DNA from: JAUVPB01 sp965223695
Lineage (GTDB): Bacteria > Actinomycetota > Thermoleophilia > Gaiellales > Gaiellaceae
Direction of reading: 5' to 3'
Assembly (NCBI GenBank): GCA_965223695.1
Contig: CBDCXJ010000051.1
Span: forward strand, 186,001 to 250,000
DNA length: 64,000 nucleotides
Under the pieces are notes generated by a model, which searched no databases, was not told the origin of the DNA, and saw only the letters and a program-made list of their open reading frames with translations. Shown one piece after another: positions 51,802 through 59,601 of the stretch. The first letter of the stretch is position 1. Every line of letters starts with the position of its first letter. The position numbers and the translations under genes were made by a program.

Positions 51802-53919
51802 GTGTACCGGCTAGGCATCGACATCGGAGGAACGTTCACCGACTTCGTGCTCGCCGACGACGCCGGTGAGATCCAGGTGCACAAGGTCAGTTCGACGCCC
51901 GAAGAGCCCTCGGACGCGATCGGCGAGGGCGTCGATGCGCTCGCGAGCGAGCTCGAGCTCGCGACCCAGCAGCTGCTCGAGCAGTGCGACCTCGTCATCC
52001 ACGGAACGACGGTCGCGATCAATGCGCTGATCCAGCAGAGCGGCGCCTGCACCGCACTCCTCTGTACCGAAGGCTTCCAGGACTCGCAAGAGATAAGGCT
52101 GGGTTTCAAGGAGCGCCGCTACGACTTCCTGTATGCGCCGCCGCCCGTCCTCGTGCCGCGCCGCCTGCGACTGCCGGTGCGCGAGCGGATCACGAAGGAC
52201 GGCGATGTCTACACGGCCCTCGACGAGGCGCAGGTTCGCCGATACGCCGAGACGCTGCGGAGCGAGCAGATCGAGGCGGTGGCGGTGTCGTTCCTCTGGT
52301 CGTTCCTGAACGAGGCCCATGAGCGACGCGTCGGCGAGATCCTTGCCGAGGAGCTGCCCGGGGTGTTCTGCTCGCTCTCAGTCGACGTGTTGCCGCAGAT
52401 CCGCGAGTACGAGCGCACGAGCACGACCATCCTCAACGCCTACGTTGGGCCTATCCTCGAGCGCTACGTCGATCGCATCGAGCAGATGTTCCGCGGCCGC
52501 GGGCTCGAGGGCCAGATCCGCTACATGCAGGCGAACGCGGGCTTCGCCTCGGGCGCGTCACTTAAGCGAAAACCGGTGTACGCGCTCAACTCGGGGCCTG
52601 CAGCGGGTCCAACGGCTGCGCTCGCGGTAGGGCGCCATCTCGGCTACGAGAACATCGTCTCGGTCGATATGGGCGGCACGAGCTTCGACGTCTGCCTCGT
52701 GAAGGACGGGCTGCCCGACACGGTCAAGAACGTCGACCTCTGTCGCTACCGGGTGGGCATCCCGATGATCAACATCAACACGATGGGTGCGGGCGGCGGC
52801 AGCATCGCCACGCTCGAGGCGGGCGGTCTCCTCCGCGTCGGTCCGCGCAGCGCCGAGGCCGTGCCGGGGCCCGCCTGCTACGGGCGGGGTGGGGTGGAGC
52901 CCACCGTGACAGACGCGAGCGTCGTGCTCGGCTATCTCAACCCGGGTGCCTTGCTCGGGGGGCGGCTCGAGCTCGATCGACCGGCCGCCGAGCGCGCCGT
53001 GCGCTCGCTGATCGCCGAGCCGCTCGGCCTCGAGGTCGAGGAGGCAGCGCACGGCATCTTTGAGGTCGTCAACCACACCATGGCGACGGGCATCAGCGAG
53101 GTTCTCGTAGAGCGTGGCTACGACCCGCGCGACTTCGCGATGGTCGTCGGCGGAGGTGCCGGGGCGGTTCATGCCGGGCGCCTTGCCGCCGAGCTCTCGA
53201 TCCCCGCCGTCTTGATCCCCAAGGTGGCGTCGGCGTTCTGCGCGTTCGGGGAGGTCGTCGCCGACCTGCGACACGACTACCAGGCCTCGTACACGACCAG
53301 GCTGGCCGACGCCGACCTGGCACGGCTGAATGCGCTGTTCACGGACATGGAGCAGCGGGGCCGCGACGAGCTTGCCGAAGAGGGCGCAGACCCCGACGAC
53401 GTCGTTGTCAGCCGCAGCGTTGAGATGCGCTACGTGGGCCAGGTCCACGAGTGCGCCGTCGCCATTCCCGGCTCGACGATCGACGAGGCGATGGCGGCCG
53501 AGATCGCCGAGCTCTTCCATCGGCTGCACGAGGCGCTCTATACGTACGCCGAGCGGGAGACGGGGATCCCGGAGCTGATCAACCTCTCGGTCACGGTGCT
53601 CGGGAAGGTGCCTCCGATCCGGCTGCCTGAACTGGAACCCGGCGGCCCCGACGGCGCGGCCGCTCAGGTCGCCGAGCGGGCCGCGTACTTCGTCGAGCAC
53701 GGTCGCTACGTCGACACCCCGGTGTTCGACGGTTCGCTCGTCCAGCCAGGGAACGTGTTCACGGGTCCCGCGATCGTCGAGGAGCCGACGACCACGATCG
53801 TCGTCTTCCCGGGCTCGAGGATGGAGTTCGACGGGCGAGGCTTCTACTCGATGTCGGCCGGCTCTCCCGAGGGCGTCGTGGCCGATGCTGCCGCAGCGGC
53901 ACGGCCGGCGAACGGCTGA
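51802..53919 (+). CDS. hyuA: HyuA3: hydantoinase A / oxoprolinase family ATP-binding subunit
   Basis: A 705-residue HyuA from GTG 51802, two bases after hyuB3. Motifs: LGIDIGGTFTDFVLADDAG at the N-terminus, VIHGTTVAINALIQQ near residue 71, IREYERTSTTILNAYVGP near 201, VDMGGTSFDVCLVKDG near 290, GAGGGSIATLEAGG near 331 and AEAVPGPACYGRGGVEPTVT. It is the longest of the four HyuA proteins, with an Ala-rich C-terminal tail. If its partner HyuB3 is really truncated, this subunit would be left without a normal partner. The aminotransferase gene starts two bases after its stop. Confidence 0.93.
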   Translation: MYRLGIDIGGTFTDFVLADDAGEIQVHKVSSTPEEPSDAIGEGVDALASELELATQQLLEQCDLVIHGTTVAINALIQQSGACTALLCTEGFQDSQEIRLGFKERRYDFLYAPPPVLVPRRLRLPVRERITKDGDVYTALDEAQVRRYAETLRSEQIEAVAVSFLWSFLNEAHERRVGEILAEELPGVFCSLSVDVLPQIREYERTSTTILNAYVGPILERYVDRIEQMFRGRGLEGQIRYMQANAGFASGASLKRKPVYALNSGPAAGPTAALAVGRHLGYENIVSVDMGGTSFDVCLVKDGLPDTVKNVDLCRYRVGIPMININTMGAGGGSIATLEAGGLLRVGPRSAEAVPGPACYGRGGVEPTVTDASVVLGYLNPGALLGGRLELDRPAAERAVRSLIAEPLGLEVEEAAHGIFEVVNHTMATGISEVLVERGYDPRDFAMVVGGGAGAVHAGRLAAELSIPAVLIPKVASAFCAFGEVVADLRHDYQASYTTRLADADLARLNALFTDMEQRGRDELAEEGADPDDVVVSRSVEMRYVGQVHECAVAIPGSTIDEAMAAEIAELFHRLHEALYTYAERETGIPELINLSVTVLGKVPPIRLPELEPGGPDGAAAQVAERAAYFVEHGRYVDTPVFDGSLVQPGNVFTGPAIVEEPTTTIVVFPGSRMEFDGRGFYSMSAGSPEGVVADAAAAARPANG

Positions 53920-53921
53920 AG

Positions 53922-55313
53922 ATGGGCGATCGGCCGGAGTTCAGTCCCGTTCTCTACCGCAACCAGCGCCGCGAGTTCCCGATCATCGAGCGCGGCGAGG
54001 GCGTCTACCTGTACGACCGCGACGGGAAGCGCTACCTCGACGCCATGGCCGGTGCCGGCGTCGTCGCCATCGGCCACGGAGTCACAGAGGTCGTGGACGC
54101 CATCCACCGGCAGGCCTCGAACGTCGCCTTCGCTTACGGCGGTCAGTTCACGACCGAGGTTCAGATGCGTCTCGCGGAGCTGGTCGTCGAGCTTGCGCCT
54201 GCAGGGCTCACAAAGGCGTTCTTCGTCTCGGGCGGCGCGGAGGCAACCGAATCGGCACTGAAGATGGCCCGCCAGTACTTCGTCGAGATCGGCGCGCCCG
54301 AGCGCCAGACGGTGATCGGCCGCTGGGGTAGTTTCCATGGCAACACGCTGGGTGCGCTCGCGGCCTCGGGCCGCGTGCCGTGGCAGGAGCTCTACGGACC
54401 GATGATGCGCGAGCTGCCACACATCGAGCCGAGCTATTGCTATCGCTGCCCACTCGGCAAGACCTATCCGGGCTGTGGCATCGAATGCGCCGAGGATCTC
54501 GAGCGCACGATTCTGCGCGAGGGACCGGAAAGCGTGGCCGCGTTCATTGCGGATCCGATCGTCGGGAGCTCGCTCGGCGCCGCGACCCCGCCCGACGAGT
54601 ACTTCCCGCGCATCCGCGAGATCTGCGATCGCTACGGCGTGCTGCTGGTCGCCGACGAGGTACTGACCGGCTTCGGGCGCACGGGGCGGGCGTTCGCCCT
54701 CGACCACTGGGACGTGGTTCCCGATCTGATCGTCTGCGGAAAGGGCATCTCGAGCGGCTACGCGCCGCTCGGCGCCGTGCTCGTCAGCGAGCAGATCGCT
54801 GGCGCCCTCAACAAGGGGTCTGGCCTGTTCGTGCACGGGCACACCTACGGTGGCAACCCGCTCGCCTGCTCGGCAGGTCTCGCTGTACAGGAGTACATGC
54901 ACGAGCACGGGCTGATCGAGCGCTCAGCCGAGCTCGGCCCGTATCTGCACGAGCAGGCCACCCGTCTCCTCGAGCGACCGTCCGTCGGAGACGTGCGGGG
55001 AGGCAAGGGGCTCTTCCTGGGCGTCGAGTTCGTCGCCGACAAGGGCGAACGGCGCCCCTACCCGCGCGAGAGGAAGGTCGCCGAGACCGTGCTCGAGGCC
55101 GCGCTCGAGCAGGGCATCACCCTCTTTGCAGGCGGCGGCGACCGCGGTCACGCCGGCGACTGCATCATCGTTGCGCCACCTCTCGTGATCACACGTGCGC
55201 AGATCGACGAGGCGATCGATCTGCTCGAGGCGTCGATTGTCGAGGCCGAGGCCCGGCTCGGCATTGGGCTCGACGAGTCGGCGCACCCAGCTGAGGAGCC
55301 GGCGCGCCGCTGA
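53922..55313 (+). CDS. Class III PLP aminotransferase
   Basis: A 463-residue omega-transaminase-type enzyme. Marks: RDGKRYLDAMAGAGVVAIGH, FFVSGGAEATESALKMARQY near residue 104, GSFHGNTLGALAASGR, the family string LLVADEVLTGFGRTGRAF near 243, PLP lysine in LIVCGKGISSGYAPLGAV near 272, and GHTYGGNPLACSAGLAVQE. An insert with CYRCPLGKTYPGCGIEC carries four cysteines and may hold a metal or disulfide. It moves amino groups from omega-amino acids or amines. It is intact, unlike the class III gene at 16929, and might replace it. In the hyuB3-hyuA3 operon. Confidence 0.94.
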   Translation: MGDRPEFSPVLYRNQRREFPIIERGEGVYLYDRDGKRYLDAMAGAGVVAIGHGVTEVVDAIHRQASNVAFAYGGQFTTEVQMRLAELVVELAPAGLTKAFFVSGGAEATESALKMARQYFVEIGAPERQTVIGRWGSFHGNTLGALAASGRVPWQELYGPMMRELPHIEPSYCYRCPLGKTYPGCGIECAEDLERTILREGPESVAAFIADPIVGSSLGAATPPDEYFPRIREICDRYGVLLVADEVLTGFGRTGRAFALDHWDVVPDLIVCGKGISSGYAPLGAVLVSEQIAGALNKGSGLFVHGHTYGGNPLACSAGLAVQEYMHEHGLIERSAELGPYLHEQATRLLERPSVGDVRGGKGLFLGVEFVADKGERRPYPRERKVAETVLEAALEQGITLFAGGGDRGHAGDCIIVAPPLVITRAQIDEAIDLLEASIVEAEARLGIGLDESAHPAEEPARR

Positions 55314-55338
55314 GCCTGGCGCAAGAAAGGAGACGCAG

Positions 55339-56172
55339 ATGTCGCACGCTGAGGTCAACGGAGTTCGTCTCTACTACGAGGAGAGCGGCAAGGGTGAGCC
55401 GGTCGTGCAGCTACACGGCTCGGGCTTTGGGCGCGGTAACTTCGCCACGCTGACGCCGCTGCTCTCTCGCAGCTTCAGGGTCATCGACTACGACATGCGC
55501 GGGTTCGGCGATAGCGACGCGCCGGCACAGCCCTACTCGATGGAGCTCTGGGCCGACGACCTCGCGGGCCTGCTCGACGCACTCGAGATCGAGCGCGTGC
55601 ACGTTCACGGCACCTCGATGGGCGGACTGGTCGCGGTTCCGTTTGCGGCCAAGTACCCGGAGAGAGTGGACCGTCTGGTGCTGAGCTGCACGCTCGCCGC
55701 CTACGACGAGGCGGCGCGGATGAACAAGCGGGTCTGGCTCGCTGTCGCCAAGGCCTACGGCAAGGGCGAGGAGTTCCTCGATCTGTTGATGTTCCAGCTC
55801 TTCTCGCGCTCGTTCATCGAGTCGGAGAAGATCGGCGACGCGCGCGATTTGATCGCGAAGCTGATCGCGTCGCAGACCTCGCAAGAGGTCTTTGCCGAGA
55901 TCACCAAGGCCGTGGACACGGCCGACAACGTGGCGCTGCTCGAGAAGATCCGCGCGCCGACGCTCGTGGTCAGTGGAAGCAAGGACATCATGACCCCGAT
56001 CGATATGGGGCCTTCGGGTGCTGGTAGCCGCGTGCTCGCCGAGCGCATTCCCGGAGCGGAGTTCAAGATCCTGGACACCGGGCACACCTTCCTCGTCGAG
56101 CAGCCCGAAGAGAGCTGCGAGCTGATCTCCGAGTTCCTGAGTCGAATCCACGCGGTCGGAGCCGCCGGCTAG
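55339..56172 (+). CDS. Alpha/beta hydrolase
   Basis: A 277-residue hydrolase; AAAGGAG precedes ATG 55339. Oxyanion loop VQLHGSGFGRGNF near residue 23, DYDMRGFGDSDAPAQPYSME, nucleophile elbow VHGTSMGGLVAV with Ser near residue 95, acid region LVVSGSKDIMTPIDMG and catalytic His in ILDTGHTFLVEQPEE. Family members cleave esters, lactones or C-C bonds (3-oxoadipate enol-lactonase-like in appearance). It is between the aminotransferase and the triple-RidA gene, whose GTG overlaps its TAG by one base. Confidence 0.92.
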   Translation: MSHAEVNGVRLYYEESGKGEPVVQLHGSGFGRGNFATLTPLLSRSFRVIDYDMRGFGDSDAPAQPYSMELWADDLAGLLDALEIERVHVHGTSMGGLVAVPFAAKYPERVDRLVLSCTLAAYDEAARMNKRVWLAVAKAYGKGEEFLDLLMFQLFSRSFIESEKIGDARDLIAKLIASQTSQEVFAEITKAVDTADNVALLEKIRAPTLVVSGSKDIMTPIDMGPSGAGSRVLAERIPGAEFKILDTGHTFLVEQPEESCELISEFLSRIHAVGAAG

Positions 56173-57401
56173 TGGCGCGGTCTATCTACACGGACAAGGT
56201 CGGCCTGCACATCCCCGCGCCGGTTGACTCGAAGCCGGTCTGGTCGCTCGGCACGGGTGTCGGCGGGCTCGTGTTCACGGCCGGGCAACCCGGGGTCGAC
56301 GCCAGCGGAGCGATCGTCGGGGGTATCGAGGAGCAGACGCTGCAGGCATACGAGAACCTGCGCGCGATTCTCGAAGAGGGCGGCCTGAGTTTCTCGGATG
56401 TCGCCTTCATCCGGATCTTCGTCACGAAGGCCGAGGACTACGAGGAGATGACCAAGGTCCGGACCCCGTACTACGAGAAGTACTTCACCGACGGTCAGTA
56501 TCCGGCCTCGACCGCGCTCGTCACCGAGCTCGCGGTTCCGGGTCTGCTGATCGAGATCGAGGCGGTCGCCTGCGCGACGAAGCGCACGTTCGACACCGAC
56601 GAGATCGTCAAGCTGATTCCGCTGCCGATCGTCGTGCAGCCGCTCTGGCGGCTCGGCGCCGAGACCGAGGGCATGCTCTGGACGACCGGCCAGCCCTGGT
56701 TCGACCTCGAGGCAAAGGTCGTCGGCCCGGACATCGCCTCGCAGACGCAGAAGTCGCTCGAGAACGTCGAGTCGATCGTCCGCGCGGGCGGCTTCGAGTT
56801 CTCGGACGTCATCAAGCTCAACACGTTCATCACCGACCCGACCGATTTCCACGGGATGCTCGAGGTGCGAAACGCTTTCGTCGCGGAGCACTTCCCGAAC
56901 GGTGGCTACCCCGCCGCGACCACGGTTCTTGGCGGCTTTCCGCCGAAGCCGATGCGCGTCGAGACCGAAGCGATGGCGGTGAAGGGCAAGAAGCGCGCCG
57001 TCCCGAGCCAGCAGATCTTCGCCGAGATCCCGACCGGCGGGCCGGTGCCGCTCGCCTCACAGGCGGTTTCCGCGGGCAACTGGGTTTTCTGTTCCGGGCA
57101 GATCGCGATCGACTCGAGTGGACAGCTCGTCGGGCGAGACGACATCGCTGCCCAGACGGCGCAGGCCCTCGAGAACCTGGGCACCGTACTCGCCGCCGCG
57201 GGCGCGGCGTTCGACGACATCGTGAAGATGACTGTGTGGCTGAGCGACGCGGCTCTCTACGACGACATGACCCAGGCGCGCATGCGGCTCTACGAGGAGG
57301 CCTTCTCGGGCGGCAAGTTCCCCGCAAGCACGGCCGTCATCGCCACGAGCCCGATCGATGGCGTGCTCGTCGAGATCGAGGCGATCGCCTACGTCGAATA
57401 G
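56172..57401 (+). CDS. Triple-domain Rid (YjgF/YER057c/UK114) protein
   Basis: A 409-residue protein from GTG 56172 made of three Rid folds in tandem, roughly residues 15-136, 145-272 and 280-409. Each repeats the family order: entrance strand and GQ (FTAGQPGVDASG, WTTGQPWFDLEA, FCSGQIAIDSSG), the helix with ENL/ENV (AYENLRAILEEGGLSFSD, SLENVESIVRAGGFEFSD, ALENLGTVLAAAGAAFDD) and the closing motif (YPASTALV, YPAATTVL, FPASTAVI). Rid proteins are homotrimers with active sites between subunits, so this chain could fold as a covalent trimer. The arginine of RidA deaminases (P-A-R) is Ser, Ala and Ser here. Last gene of the hyuB3 operon. Confidence 0.93.
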   Translation: MARSIYTDKVGLHIPAPVDSKPVWSLGTGVGGLVFTAGQPGVDASGAIVGGIEEQTLQAYENLRAILEEGGLSFSDVAFIRIFVTKAEDYEEMTKVRTPYYEKYFTDGQYPASTALVTELAVPGLLIEIEAVACATKRTFDTDEIVKLIPLPIVVQPLWRLGAETEGMLWTTGQPWFDLEAKVVGPDIASQTQKSLENVESIVRAGGFEFSDVIKLNTFITDPTDFHGMLEVRNAFVAEHFPNGGYPAATTVLGGFPPKPMRVETEAMAVKGKKRAVPSQQIFAEIPTGGPVPLASQAVSAGNWVFCSGQIAIDSSGQLVGRDDIAAQTAQALENLGTVLAAAGAAFDDIVKMTVWLSDAALYDDMTQARMRLYEEAFSGGKFPASTAVIATSPIDGVLVEIEAIAYVE

Positions 57402-57463
57402 CTATCTAGCCTCGAGCCCAGCGTCAGGTGCCCCGCTCGGCTGCGTGAGCGCGCCCTGAACAC

Positions 57464-57476
57464 GTTGCATACAGTG
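57464..57476. promoter_or_regulatory. Candidate promoter or operator GTTGCATACAGTG upstream of hyuA4
   Basis: GTTGCATACAGTG lies 58 bp before the hyuA4 start and closely matches the element at 35249 (ATTGCATACAATG). TACAGT within it could be a -10 hexamer. It is in the 132-bp spacer between the triple-RidA gene and hyuA4, the only long spacer in this part, so a new promoter here is likely. Confidence 0.4.
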
Positions 57477-57533
57477 CCAGTCTGCCGCTCGCGCCTGCGC
57501 GCGGCACGACCGTATGAGAACGAGGAGGATCCG

Positions 57534-59588
57534 ATGGCTTACAGGCTCGGAGTAGACGTCGGCGGGACGTTTACCGACCTGTTTCTCGTCAGCGACACCG
57601 ACGGGCAGCAGTTCCGCGTGAAGACCCCGTCGACGCCCGCCGACCCCTCAGAGGGTGTGCTGACCGGCGTGAAGCGCATCTGCGACGAGGCCGAGGTCGA
57701 CGTTGGCGAGATCCAGAACATCCTGCATGGAACGACCGTGGCGACCAACGCAGTGCTCGAAGAGAAGGGCGCGCGCGTCGGCCTGATCACGACCGATGGC
57801 TTCAAGCAGATTCTGCATCTCGCCCGCTCGCAGACTCCCGGGCCGCTCGCGGGGTGGGTCATCATGGTCAAGCCGGATCCGCCTGCGCTCCTCTCGGACA
57901 CGCGCGAAGCCGTCGAGCGCCTCGACGCGCGCGGCAACACGATCACGCCCGTCGACGTCAAGCAGGTCGAGGGCATCGTCAAGGACCTGATCGACTCGGG
58001 CATCGACGCGCTCACGGTCGGCCTGATCAACTCCTACGTCAACCCGGCCCACGAGGAGGAGATCGGCGGGATCGTCGAGCGGCTCTACCCGGGCTTCCCG
58101 GTGACGCTCTCGTCACACGTTCTGCCGGAGTTCCGCGAGTACGAGCGCACCTTGACGGCATGCATGAACTCCTACGTGCGACCGACTGTCGAGAGCTACG
58201 TCGAGCGGCTGCAGACCTCGCTCAAAGACATCGGCGCGACGGCAGACGTCAACATTCTGCGCTCAGACGCCGGCTTGATGACGACGCGCGAAGCGGCGCG
58301 CAACCCGATCTACGGCGTCCTCTCAGGCCCAGCGGGTGGTGTCGCCGGCGCCCTCTACGTGGGAGGGAAAGCCGGCTTCGACAACATCCTGACGTTCGAT
58401 ATGGGCGGCACCTCAACTGACGTGGCGCTCTGCGAGAACGGCGAGCCGACGATCGGCCGCGACACGTCGATCGGTCAGTTCCGCATCAAAGTTCCCTCGG
58501 TAAGCGTCCACACCGTCGGTGCGGGCGGCGGCTCGATCGCACATGTTCCAGAGCTGACGAGGGCTCTTCGCGTCGGCCCGCAGTCGGCGGGCGCCGATCC
58601 GGGCCCGGCGGCCTACGGAGCCGGCGGCGAGGAGCCAACAGTCACCGACGCCAACGTTGTGCTCGGCTACCTGCCGCCGAAGCTGCTCGGCGGCGAGATG
58701 GAGCTCGACATCGAGGCGGCTCACGCGGCGGTGCAGAAGATCGCCGACGCGATGGGCCTCGACTCGGTCGAAGCAGCCGCTGAGGGAATGATCAAGATCG
58801 TCAACGAGAACATGGCCGGCGCGCTGCGTGTTGTCTCGGTCCAGCGCGGCCACGACCCCCGCGAGTTCGCCCTGGCCGCATACGGCGGCGCCGGGCCACT
58901 GCACGCGAACGCGATGGCCGAGCTGATGGGCTCCTTCCCCGTCATCGTGCCGCCCGCGCCGGGTCTGTTGTGCGCGATCGGCGACCTCGTCGCCGATTTC
59001 CGCGACGAGTTCGCGCAGACCCTGATCACCGTTCTCGACGAGGCGGACTCGACCAACGTCGCCGACATCCTCGACACGCTGGGCGAGCGCGCCGTCGCGT
59101 GGCTTGACGACGAGGGAATCCCCGGCGAGGATCGTTCTGTCAGCCACGTCGCCGACATGCGCTACCACCGGCAGGGCTACGAGATTCCCGTTCCGGTCGA
59201 TCCCAAGAACGTCCGCAAGGCGGGCCTCGGCGACCTCGAGGAGCGCTTCAACCAGCTGCACGAGCAGCTGTACGGCTTCCGCATGCCCGACACGCGCTGC
59301 GAGATCGTCAACCTGCGCGCCGTCGGCGCCGGCTCGGTTCCCAAACCCGAGCTACCGACCGGCAAGAAGGGCAAGGCCGACGCCTCGGGTGCCGTTTACG
59401 ACGAGCACGACATCGTGGTCGAGGGCACGAAGGTCTCGGCCAAGATCTACGACCGCGCCAAGCTCGAGCCGGGCGCGAAGTTCGACGGCCCGGCGATCGT
59501 CACCGAGTTCGACTCGACCACGCTGGTGCTGCCCGGCTACACGGCCGAGGTCGACAACAGCTTCAACATCCTCATCGACAAGAGCTAG
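57534..59588 (+). CDS. hyuA: HyuA4: hydantoinase A / oxoprolinase family ATP-binding subunit
   Basis: A 684-residue HyuA; ATG 57534 is set by GAGGAGG at 57522-57528. Motifs: LGVDVGGTFTDLFLVSDT, ILHGTTVATNAVLEEKGA near residue 64, FREYERTLTACMNSYVRP near 199, TFDMGGTSTDVALCENGE near 286, GAGGGSIAHVPE near 330 and SAGADPGPAAYGAGGEEPT, where the usual CYG is AYG. The substitution TACMNSYV for TTTINAYI and the Ala for Cys set it apart from the other three HyuA proteins, so it probably belongs to another subgroup (possibly carboxylase-like). Followed 13 nt later by hyuB4. Confidence 0.93.
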   Translation: MAYRLGVDVGGTFTDLFLVSDTDGQQFRVKTPSTPADPSEGVLTGVKRICDEAEVDVGEIQNILHGTTVATNAVLEEKGARVGLITTDGFKQILHLARSQTPGPLAGWVIMVKPDPPALLSDTREAVERLDARGNTITPVDVKQVEGIVKDLIDSGIDALTVGLINSYVNPAHEEEIGGIVERLYPGFPVTLSSHVLPEFREYERTLTACMNSYVRPTVESYVERLQTSLKDIGATADVNILRSDAGLMTTREAARNPIYGVLSGPAGGVAGALYVGGKAGFDNILTFDMGGTSTDVALCENGEPTIGRDTSIGQFRIKVPSVSVHTVGAGGGSIAHVPELTRALRVGPQSAGADPGPAAYGAGGEEPTVTDANVVLGYLPPKLLGGEMELDIEAAHAAVQKIADAMGLDSVEAAAEGMIKIVNENMAGALRVVSVQRGHDPREFALAAYGGAGPLHANAMAELMGSFPVIVPPAPGLLCAIGDLVADFRDEFAQTLITVLDEADSTNVADILDTLGERAVAWLDDEGIPGEDRSVSHVADMRYHRQGYEIPVPVDPKNVRKAGLGDLEERFNQLHEQLYGFRMPDTRCEIVNLRAVGAGSVPKPELPTGKKGKADASGAVYDEHDIVVEGTKVSAKIYDRAKLEPGAKFDGPAIVTEFDSTTLVLPGYTAEVDNSFNILIDKS

Positions 59589-59601
59589 GGAGGGGGCACA
59601 G

